Shown: piece after piece, positions 12,901 to 24,900 of the stretch
Numbering within the stretch: the first letter of the stretch is position 1
How the letters are laid out: the number at the start of each line of letters is the position of its first letter
Assembly: GCF_009905375.1 (NCBI RefSeq)
Contig: NC_133650.1
Span: 300,017,957 to 300,081,956 of the forward strand
DNA: 64,000 nt
Direction: 5' to 3'
Source of the DNA: Apium graveolens
Lineage: Eukaryota > Streptophyta > Magnoliopsida > Apiales > Apiaceae
Made by a program: the position numbers and the translations under genes
The notes under the pieces: generated by a model
The model's database searches: none
What the model saw: the letters and a program-made list of their open reading frames with translations, nothing else
What the model was told of the DNA's origin: nothing

Positions 12901-15900
12901 ATTATTATCATTATAATGAAAATATTCGGAGTTGATCCCGTAGTTTTAACTCTTTATCTTAAGGGGGTTTTTCACGTATAAATCTTGGTGTTCATCTGTC
13001 TTGATTGTTATTGATCTGTTTATATTATTGTCTGTGATAATTCTCAGGTTCTATTTACGCAAAGATGGGAAACGGGAATTTCTAACACTGGCAAGAGAGA
13101 AGATAAATAAGAACAATACAATGTTATTGTTGTTAACTTGATAATAAGATACATGCTGCTATGCCTTGAATAAGTAGGCAGTAGTATGTACATAAAGTCT
13201 CTACAACTAATCAACAATTACGGCTCAACTGGGTAGCCATCCGATAGCCAACGTAGAGCCAACCTATAGCCACCCTAGTCTATTATACAATTGTTAATGT
13301 AAACATAGTGACAATAGGATTTTAACAGCTTTAAATAAATTAGCGAAAAATTAGATGTTTCCGTTGAGAATAATTCAAAATTATTTGAAGTCTTCCTACA
13401 GTCTTGTTGATTAGTTTATTAAGGTATATTTAAGTAACTAGTAGATACGATAGCTGCTAAGTTTTAGAAGTTTTAGCTTCTTTTTTGTGGATAAAACCAC
13501 AAGGACGGTTCTTTAGAATAAACAAGTAGTATGGGTTTATGTTAATTCTCCTCTTTTCTATGTCTTTTCTCTTCTTTTAATAATCATAGACTCCAAAAAA
13601 TGGTATCAAGAGCCTTAATTATCTTAAGGAGCCTATGACCATTCACCAAATTCTTTTCCTTCAATTTTTAATGATGAAAATAATAAGTATGGCTATCAAG
13701 ATGATACATTCAAAAGATTTGGGATTGCGGGCGTAAAATCGAAATTGTGAGGGTGATACAATCTATAGCAAACAATTCAACACTAAATCAAATCAAGGCT
13801 CACAAAGATAAATCACGAAAATCATGACTTGTTCATCATGAAAAGAGGTTTGTGATAAGTTAAAAGTATTGTACTAAGGCAATGCAAGTTTTAAATCAGA
13901 AAAGAGATTTTGATAATAATTTAACCATGAAAGAAAAAACACCATAAAAGATTATTATGACATTATTATGGTTGTGGTGAATAAAATGTGGTTGATAGAA
14001 GATCTACCTGCAAAGTTGTAAAGAAGCTGTTCGTGAGGTTGCACGAAAGATTTAATTCATACAATTCAGCTTTATTTAAATAATGAAAGATTACAAATCA
14101 TCTTTATTTTAATAATAAATAGATAAACAATTATTTGGGAGCCAAGTGATTTTTTAAAAGTAACTATGTCTTGCCACAATTGACTAAAGGATACAAATAA
14201 TTTTTTTATTCTATTCTATATTCTAGAATATTTTTATTAATACATACTATCTCCATCCCAGTAGATTCTTAGCACTTTATACTTTTTGGGTCCCAATAGG
14301 TTCTTACACATCCTAAAATAGCATATTTTTCTTTAAAAATATTAATGGGTCCCATTAATTGCTCAACAACACTGTTAACAATCTAGTAGGATGAATGGAC
14401 TATACTATAATTATGAAATAAATCAATTAAATTTAATCCTAACTAATAAGACAAAATATATAAAACGAACATTTTTATTATTCTATTCCCGTCAAATAAT
14501 TAAAACAAAATCCATGGATTTTGAAAGAGTGTTATTGACTATAATTTTACGCAAAGTTTGGCAGAGTTGTACAATCTCGGAGAGTCTTGTTGATTTAAGT
14601 GGACTTTTTAACTAGTTTGTTGATGTTGTTGTTGTTGGATCTTGTTGCTATCTCTGGTAAAAGGTGAATAATTTCTATAATTTATAATTTTAAATTATGA
14701 ATTTATGATACAATTTCTCCTAGAAGTCACACCTAGATCATTGGAAATTTATTTTAATTCTTGAATGTGTTAAAAGTGTGTTTACATATATAAATAAAAA
14801 TTTACAACTTGTGCGCGTGCCTTGATGAGGTGCCCGCCTCTCCTTTTATGAAAATGCTATAAACAAATTGTCTAGGTGAAGTGTTGCTTTTATGATAAAG
14901 GATCCCTTGACAAAACCGGAGAGTCCGAGTTATGGAGGTGCCAAGTAGCAGTCTTGTTCATTGTCATCATATACAGTTTTTTTATGTTATTTCTTTATGG
15001 GAAATTTCAGGCAGTAATTTACTAATCTGTATTTGTTTTTAATGCATTATTTGTTTCTATTTCTTTTGATTTCTGCTTGTCACCTGGGGACAATTCTTGT
15101 CCGTTTGCAACAAAATTTGTTCTACCTTTATCAATAACCTTATATCTAATATCAATTGGTAAATATTTCTACAATAAAATCTTTGTGTTCAGATATTTAG
15201 CTACGCCGTGGCTTTCAAGTCCACATTTGCAGACTGTACTTTTGGAGCTTATTAAAAGGCCTGCTGTTCCCCGCTATAGAAGGTACTTTATTAAATATTC
15301 ATATGTATAAGTTTTCTTGCTTTTTTCAGTTTCGGACAAGGGCGTTTACAAATACAATTTTGATGCTATGTGCTACTGCTATAGTCACTTTATACTAACG
15401 ACTAATCTATGTAAGTATAAACTTTACATACACTGGTCACAACATATTTAGTGTATTATAGACAAAGAAGTTTATTTAGTTAAAGACAAAAATATATGTA
15501 CATACTCTTGCACATGTTAACTTTACATTCACTGGTTACAACATGTTTAGTGTATTATAGGCAAAGAAGTTTATTTAGTTAAAGACAAAAACATATATAC
15601 ATATTCTTGCACATGTTATTTCTCGTTTAAATGTCTTCTTAGTCATTTATTGTTATGTTAGACATATAGACTAATAGTGATAATTATTTAAAATTTTAAG
15701 AATTAGCATATTCTATCTCACAGATGTTTTGTTATTGTAGAAAACTTTTTCATGCATCTGATGGTGGAACTTTTGCTTTGGATTGGCTACTGACTGCTGA
15801 TGGTAATAATAACTTCTATGTAGTTAATTTAGCTGTCTTGTTACATAGAACAAGATAAAAAAGGATGTATTGTTGATAAGTATCAGTAGCACACGGAAGC

Positions 15901-18900
15901 TAGCACAATCCTGCATGTGCACATGTACAGACCAGTGTTGTAAAAAGCGCAAATCGGATTTAAGTGGTGACATCACCTTCTAGCGTTTAAGCGGTTTTAA
16001 GAGCGGACCGTCAATCGGATTATAAATAAATATATAAATATGTTTATATTAAAACTATTGAACATTTTTTGAATAAAGAGATAACAACCACACATTATAA
16101 TAAACAATAAATTCATCATTCACAAATTCATATTCAACTTAAAAAATACAAGTAACATTCGAAAATATCAAATTACAACTCTTTTAAAAAATAAAATTTG
16201 TCTTTTTTCTAATTATTTTTAATTCATCCACTTAATTGGTCAAAAATCACTTAAGCGGTCAAAATTCGCCTAAAACCGCTTAAACTTGCTTAAACTTCAC
16301 TAGACGCTTAAATATCCAATTTTGCATTAATCCAAGCGTTTATACCTCCGATTCCGCTTACACCCCCGCATAAGCGTCCGCTTACTGCGCTTTTTACAAC
16401 ACCAGTATGGACACACATAGGGAATTAAGTGGAAGGTTAAATCTTCGAAATAAGGGGTGGACTTACCGTAGTGGTCAGCAGGGGTAATGGGCCAAAAAGA
16501 TTCTGATACCTATATGCTATATGTATCTTTTTGGTAATAATTGAAATTTCTAATAAACAGTAAGTATAGGCAAAAATTGTCACCTCATATGACAGACATG
16601 TACCATAACTTCTTTTTGGATGTCAACCATACATGCTATGTGTGATAAATCTTGTATTTCATGACTAGTGGGTAGTGGCTTTACAGTGCTTGCCTCCCAA
16701 CTGGCACACAGCATCTAGACGACCTATTGTCTTTGTAATATGCAGGGTCTAAAGTTGTACACCATAAGACTTTTGGTTACATCTGGTAAGTCTTTAGAGT
16801 CTCCTAATCCATTTAAGCTTTACGTTGCAGTATGTGGAAGTACAATGGGAAAAGACAATGTTATTTCAAAAGAAGATACTACCCCAATCGCTGTTATAAT
16901 TCCTGGTTTAACAAGTGATTCTGCTTCTGTTGTAAGTTGTAGACACCTGAGCATTTACCTATTTATTTGGTTTATAATATTATGTTTGTTCAGTTTCGGA
17001 TTCACATCTTTGCCCAAGTCTTCTTCGTTTTTATTTATGGTCCTAAAAATGGTCTATTATTATGTTTATTGTTCTTTTCAACATGTAGTGTTCTTTTAAT
17101 GTTCGTTCGGGGTCTATAGTGGCTACATAGAGGTGGAATGTTGATATTTTTTGAGCTTAATATTGTCCCTGTTTGAGAAATACAATATTTAGCAATCTGA
17201 TGATAAATATGGGAGAACCTTTGCCTTGGTAATAGATACAGTAAGTGATAAACCCATCGAGCTATGTTTCTGTATGTTAATAAAATTACAATGCATACAT
17301 GCTCTAGGTGGAGATAGTCTTTAATTTATTTATTTTTCAAGAAAATTTGGAATCAGAATCCTGAATTAGAGCTTTGTATGAGTGAGCATAGAGGTAACAT
17401 TGAAAACTCTCAGTTTATTTAAGACTTCAGTAATATCCCATTCCGCTTAACTCTTTGTGCGGTTGACACTCTCATTTCATGGTTTTTTCCAGTTACATTT
17501 TTGTTTTGTGCAATCCAACAGGGATAAAACATTGTACAATTGGTATTTCTTACTTTCTGTCTTCTTGATATATGAAAATCAAGTATGGGATAGGGGTAAA
17601 ACAAGTTTGCCAGCCTTAAACTCCCAAAAGGGCTCCAATTATTATAATTTAATGGTTTCGTTCATTCCATACCCCAAGTGTTTGGTTAGATAATTCTGAA
17701 TTTAAAGCCCATACCAATCATTTGTTTGGATATTTATGAATTTTAAAACCCACAAGGTGTGATTTTCAGAAAACCGACAGGTGGGGTGGGTATGAGGTAT
17801 CATTTTAAATTTCTTTTTCATCTTTATTTATAAAATCTACATGTAAGACTTTTATAATTATAATGATGTTGTTTGATCTTAAATGAGTAATCATTATTTT
17901 TAAATTAATACCAAATTGGCTATAATTTCTTATTTTATATAAATTTTTTTGGATGCACTGTATGCCATTAATGGGCTGTGAAGACATGGTTGAAACTATT
18001 TATTTTATTATACAAATTAAAACCTAATGGAGCAAATATGACTTTACAATTTCATGCAAACCTGTGTAATTTGGTAACTCTAGCTATGACGTTTCTATGT
18101 ATCTATTGTCAAGGCATCTAGGCAGTAAGCTATAGAAAAGCTTCTTACCGTCTTACAGTTGCCCTAAAGAACACCTTATTTCCTTAGTGGGTGCCTGTTA
18201 ATATAGGCACTTGACAATAATGTAACTCTTTTACAAATATTAGTTTCTGATCACTGATACTATCCAGGCTTCCAAATTTATTTTTGAGATAACAAATCAA
18301 TCAGAAGTTCAAAAGGAAGATAAAAAGCTTAATGACCAGTACTTAAGTTCACGGTTTTATATATATTTGTAATTTATATTATACATTTTGACCGGTTTTG
18401 AGTGAGTGGTTTTTGACATACTGTTATGCACTGCATGCAGTATTTAAGGCACCTAGTCATACATACAGCAAAACACGGATGGAATGTTGTGATATGCAAT
18501 CACCGAGGACTGGGCGGCGTTTCAATCACTGTAAGTGGTTCACTGCGTACTAATAGTATGGCAAGAATGAAGTCAAAATCCGTACTTCAGTTTCATTATT
18601 GAACAGAAATCGTAAAGTCATTTTTCTGAGTCTATCATTCATCCAAAAATGTACCATAACTATGCTGTTTCCTTATCCACAAAGGTTCATATTAGGGAAA
18701 TTGGGGCTTCCTTTTTTTTTTCTCACTGTTATTTGACCGCTTCATTTTGTCAGAAGCTCTTGACATTAGTATCTTTTAGAAACTTATGTACAAGGAAAAG
18801 CGTCAGTGTCTTATAACTGTTTATAGCTGGAAAATGGTTCTTGCCTCTGTAGTGTAAAGGTATTAATCAAGTATAATCTCGGAATTCCATTTCGAAAATT

Positions 18901-21900
18901 AGGTGCTTTATGTCTGTCAAGATTGTGCACAGTTTTTGTTTTGAGGCAAGGTGGCTTACTGAATTCCTTACAATTTTACAATTTCTTTTCCATAAGTTTT
19001 TTTACCTCCCCTTTGCACAATAAGCTTTATGCTGATTTAGCTCTTTGGGATATGTCAGCATGTTCCCTTGGACCTTGATCAGGTCTCTTCTCTTCTTTTC
19101 GTGACAGGCGAATATGGTTTTTGAGTTTTTGAATTTTTTGAGGCCTTGATAACAATTTGTCATGCAATATTCTGTAATGTTCTAGATGAGATCTAAAGGA
19201 GTACAAGAACACTCATTCCATGAAGCCTGAACTTAGCTTGCATTATTATCACTTTAAACCACAAAATCCAGAGGCAAGAACCATTACCCACTAATATCTC
19301 ATATTTTCAGGTCAATCCGTAATGATATATGCATTTTATGCAGTCTGATTGCTTTTACAATGCTGGCTGGACAACGGATACAAGAGATGTTATAAACTAT
19401 CTCCATCATGAATACCCTAAAGCTCCACTATTTGCTATTGGAACTAGCATAGGTGCAAACATATTGGTACTGTCCTTCAGCCTGTGTCATATAATGTGTT
19501 TTGCTGAAAATAAATTTAGTTTATTCTTTACAGAATATGCTATTTAGGTAATCTTTAGTTGTTGCTCTCAGCTGTTTACTTGCTTCCAAATTGCATTCAA
19601 TATTATCTCTGAATTACCCCAGTGAGGTACATTCATAGAATCATAGTACATTAACTTGGACTGAAGTAGCATTTCAGTTATGCACATGCATCCCAACTTG
19701 TGTATCCTATGAAGAATAGAACGTTAGACAATTAGGCAATTAGCCACATTATAGATTTGTATGAATTCCTGAATTTATCTTATAGTCTCCCATAGAAAGA
19801 GCAGAAATCATACATATTTATAAAAGTTATAGCAATCTCAGTTCCTTATATGATTCTTGAACCACAGCAGTTTTACTTTGTTAATCGTTCTACGGTCCCA
19901 AACATGTTGTCAGCTCTATTGGTCTCTTAAGATTTTACGGGTGCAAGCTGATAATTTCTTGCTTTGATTTTTCATACAATGGAAGGAAAAATACATCTGA
20001 AACTTTAGATGCTAGATAGTTAACTTAATGTGACAACCACACATCTGTTTTGGTAGATTCCGTGACAGAAAACTAGTAGGTTAATACAATGTATATGCTT
20101 TTAGGTGCTTAAAAATAAACAAGTTTCTCATTACTTTTTGTATATAAATAGCTTTTAAGCAGACTGCAGAATTTGGCAGTCAGCATTTATAAATGAGTCA
20201 ATACAATTCTTCCTTTATAGATCATAGTTTAATTCAAAATAACAGAATTTTTGAACCAATAATAGAATTTACCAAGGATTTAGATGTTGACTTTACTTAA
20301 ATCTAGGTACCTTCTTATGCTTTTCTTGCAAGTCCTTTTTGGATTTTTCAAATTTAAACTCTTAGTATGATTTCTCTTTCACTTTGGAATTGGATTCTAT
20401 GGCTCTAGAAACTCCTGGTTAGTATTGCTTGTTTTCAACTAAAAACTTATATATATTAAAACACTAATAACTTTTCATCTAAAAAGAAAAAGATTAGAGG
20501 CTTGCTAGTATCTCTTTAGATTGTACTCAATGGAAATAGCAAGCCGGCATTGCAATTGACTTGTTTGGTTAAGTCAGTATGGACTACCTTCCTCAGAATA
20601 AGAATTGATATTTCACTTGTGCCTCTTTCATAGCTATGCTTGTCAGAATGAAACCTAATTAAAAAAATGGGCAGATCGAACAGGACAACTTTTAGTAAGA
20701 GAATCCGCTTTCATAATCTCGCATAATACTTTGTGTTGTGACAAACACTATCTTCTAGAAACTTATAGATATTTTTGCATATATAACTAGTATAAAAAAG
20801 GACTTTTCAGAATCTCTTTAGAGTTTCATTCGTCATTATTTGATTCACTTTGGGGTCTGGGTGTGAGAGCATCTAGAGCTGATGCTTTTCTATTATGACA
20901 CATGGGAGCATTATTTCATTGGGTATCACCTTTTTTCATCAGTACTTCTCTGGTGACCCCTTGTCCTATTTATTGAATCCTCTTATCCTAATTCTGTATC
21001 GTATTCTTTTAATGGGAGAAAAAAGATTTTAATAGAAAATTAACTATTTAGCAGCCTTAGTATTTAAGCTTAGTACGTGTTTATATTATGGGACTAAACT
21101 TTATATGGCATGTCACAGTTCTATTTTGAGTATTATATCCTTAACTTTCTTGCTGCTATTTAATTTGATTCAGAAAGTCTTAGTTTTTTAATCACACCCA
21201 AGTGCCAAGTGCATTTACAATTTGGATATCTTTGTTGAACTTTATTCAGGTAAAATACCTTGGAGAGGATGGGGAAAACGTTCCTGTTTCCGGTGCTGCT
21301 GCTATCTGCTGCCCTTGGGACCTTTTGGTCAGTATGATGATTATAAAGAAAATCTCATAATCAACGTTCCATCTTTCCAGCAACGTGATGTAATGTTAAT
21401 GAAAAAATAAGACAAAAACTTGATTTTCTATAACTCTCGGTTCACAGTAAAGTAATGTATTCTTGCAATATATGATTTATAGATTGATCAGAAATACTTT
21501 ATATTATTTAATGATCAAAGACAAAAGGTGCAGGATGTCAGTTTTTGTCTTAATCTACCTATGACCCTGGTACTTTTATAAAGAAATTAAAAATAGTCCA
21601 TGCGATACTCTTAAAGGATCATATATATTCAACTGGAACCAAATTTTGAATTGTTATGAATTATAATCCTTGCAAGCAAACATAATCTTCAAGTTTAGTT
21701 ACTTATTCATATTTAAGAGAGTATATAATTCCTGCCAGCTCTGTCAAAAAGCTTATGAAATGGTTTCTTACAAGATTAATAACATATCTTATTTACTCCT
21801 TTCCAGATTGGTTCTAGATATATAGTCCGTAGACTGGTGCAAAAGGTGTATGACATGGCTCTGGCAATAGGTCTTCGTGGTTATGCACAGACGTATGTAG

Positions 21901-24900
21901 CAGAGTCCTTTCAAATATGATACAAAAGGGAATCTAATCATCAACTGATTAAAATTTTCTTTAAAGTTAATTTAGTTCTCTATGCATATGTTTTTCATCC
22001 AATATTTATTGGTGTCTACTCTATCTTATTAATATAATATAACTAAAAATTGCAGAAACCAACCCCACTTTTCTCGCCTTGCTGATTGGGAAGGCATTAC
22101 AAAGGTTAGCTACTCTTTATTTTATAGCCACATGGAGTGTACATTGTTGATTTGTGGTTGTACACTTGAATAACTAGGTAGACTATTGTACATTGTGAGT
22201 TTGTGGCTGTACACTTGAATAACTAGGTGGACTATTTAGGTAAATTAATACATAGTATAAGACTCGATTAATTTCTGCTCCTAACACCCTGGGTTTCAGG
22301 AGACCAGTTAACTTAACATGGAATCAAATAGCAGGTTCGGAGAGGTCCTGAGTTTGAAAAATTCTACCCCTGTTATTCTCATTTATTTAGTTGGGACACT
22401 AAGGTTTATTATTTCACCAAAGATGGGCTTCTAGTGATCCACTCTTCAACCGCATATTGGGATTTTAATTAAGCCAATCATCTTAGCACGTTAAGGTCTC
22501 GAATATAATATCGTATCCAATTAAGTTCTCCTTGGGGCAATGATCAATTTTAATGTCCAAACCTGTGCTCTAATACCGTGTCTGATGACCATATCTCCTG
22601 AAACCTTAGGGTTTTAGGAGGAAGCTTGTCTGAATCATATATCTAAGGTTTTAGGAGGAAGCTTGTCTGAATCATATATCATACTCAAAAAATAAGTACA
22701 TCATTACTATAAGATACATTGAGCATTCTTGCTATCAACTTAATGATAATGACCATGGAGCAAGAAAATGTATCTACTCATTTTCATTTCAGTTACTTAT
22801 TTGTTCAATACTTTCTTACTTCTGCAAGGCAATGCACTCCCACCTTTCTAACCGGTGTATCTTCTTTTACAATTTTGCCCCCTGATAGTCGCTGTCAATA
22901 CGAGATTTCGATAACCACGCTACCTGTCATGTAGGAAACTTTGAGGTACTAAGCCCCTCTCTTTCCCCTTCCTGTATCAAATATTTCATGTGGTGAACTA
23001 ATGTTGGTTCGTCAAGACTGTGGATACTTACTACAGGTTATCTAGCAGTGCACCATTTACAAGATTTGTATCAGTTCCACTACTGTGCATAAGTTCTTTA
23101 GATGATCCACTTTGTACCGCAGAAGCCATTCCTTGGGATGAATGCAGGCAAGTCCACATACTGTTTCACTGGACATTTTAGAGGTGTGTTTGTTTTTATT
23201 GTTCTTAATATACTTGTGCTGATAATGTTATCCCTCTTCAGAGCAAATAAAAACATTGTTCTTGCTACGACAAAACATGGTGGACATCTTGCATTTTTTG
23301 AAGGAATAACAGCATCTAGACTATGGTACAGCTCTTACGTTCTGTTATAATTAAAATGAAATTGGATGGCAACAGAATGACATTGCTAATTAAAATTAGA
23401 GTTAAAAATGGAATGAGATTGTGAAAGGAAATTATGAATGAAATAAAAGTGTACGAGACTGTAGGTAACGGTAGTTTCGGGAGAAGATCAATATGTGAAG
23501 GATGTAATTTATAAGTTTTAAGTTAGAGTGCAAAGACGTAGCCCTTTATATGAATGAGGTTCTACTGAAAGATTATTTTTAAATATAAACAAAGAAGTAC
23601 AGTGATTTTATTCGTTTCAGTTAACAAGTCTCAACAAATCGTATACTTGCTCTAATCTACCAGGCATTTTCTTGTCATTATCATCATGTATGTGCTCATT
23701 CTTATGGTGGTTCTCTTTTGAATTAATTTTTTACTAGGTAAAACACCAAAATTTAACTTCAGTTTTATCCTAGTGGCTAAACATGAATTTATAGTCTATT
23801 CTGCAAGAAGATTACAAACTCTTAGTGTTGGTATTATATAATCCTAACAACTTGAGGGAGTAAATTTCCCACCAAAGTATTGAATTGACCAGATAGATAA
23901 GATCAAAGTTGTAATGCTGGAATTTAATACAATATTCCAATAATTGTAAATCTAATATTGCCTCGAGGAAAGGAAGATACCCATGGAACCACCTGTCTCA
24001 GAATACCTGTCTCGTAGTCACAACCCTAGCAGTTTTTACATTGTCAGTTCCCTGAGAAAAGATGCTGTTAATTCAAATTGATCCCTCGACCACTAAGCTA
24101 GTAGAAGCGAGTAGTACTAGTGCTGCAAAATTCCACCTTGTAACATTTAAATAATCAAAAGTCATTATAATTTCTGAAACAAACTTCTAGATAAGAATTC
24201 CATTGTTCATCTACTCCATGATAATATTTAGATCTCCGGGTTGCAAACTTGCAGATAGGCCTATAAGCTAGTTACCCCTCAACTTTATAAGCTCTTTCTT
24301 TTTTAGACCTTCATGTAAAATCCAACTAATGCAAAGCAAAGTTATACTCCTGTATACTTGTCATAGAAACATTTCTCATGACTTTGTGAATTTAGTAATA
24401 ACTTTATGGAAACAATCTCTAAATCATATATCGAGAATTCACCTTCACGTGTGTATACTTTCACATTTTTTTTTTATTTTCATCCACGTGGTTTTGAAAT
24501 AGTTCACCGGTTTTTTAAGTAATATAGTATCATTTACCTTGGTATATATTGTAATTTGATATTGGTTGGATATTTTTTCTTCCACTGGTTGCCAATCCAT
24601 CTATAATTTGATAATTCTGGCTTCTCCATTTGATATTTCTGCAGGTGGGTGAGAGCAGTCAATGAATTCCTTGGGGTACTACACTCTAGTACGTTCATGC
24701 ATGTGCAAAAAAAGGTAAAAGACATGTTTTTTAACTGTTAGTTCGCTTGTCACTAACAATAGAAACTAGTGTTGGTTAGCAGCAGACATCACACATGACT
24801 AAATCATATCAATTATATTTTAGGAACAATAGTTATTCATATTGAAATTTAAAAATTTCAAATAGCTTTTCAGAGTCAAAGATATACTAAGAATAAAATC

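Larger units (their letters stand above)
7404..13327 (-). mobile_element. Ty1/copia retrotransposon in intron 1, with TSD
   Basis: A complete element on the minus strand, inside intron 1 of the hydrolase gene and antisense to it. Both ends carry the 5-bp duplication GCTTT (7399-7403 and 13328-13332). LTRs begin TGATAAATGTTG and end TTTTAACA. A primer-binding site lies next to the right LTR and a purine tract next to the left one. The internal order on the minus strand is gag, protease, integrase, RT, RNase H, as in copia. All domains are broken, so it is not autonomous. Its right LTR was later hit by another element (12434-13087). Confidence 0.92.

Noticed and set aside
16740..17099. 119-codon + frame covering exon 4 of the hydrolase, starting at ATGCAGGG
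   Set aside because: The family frame enters at the AG before 16831; the part before it and after the GT at 16932 is intron.
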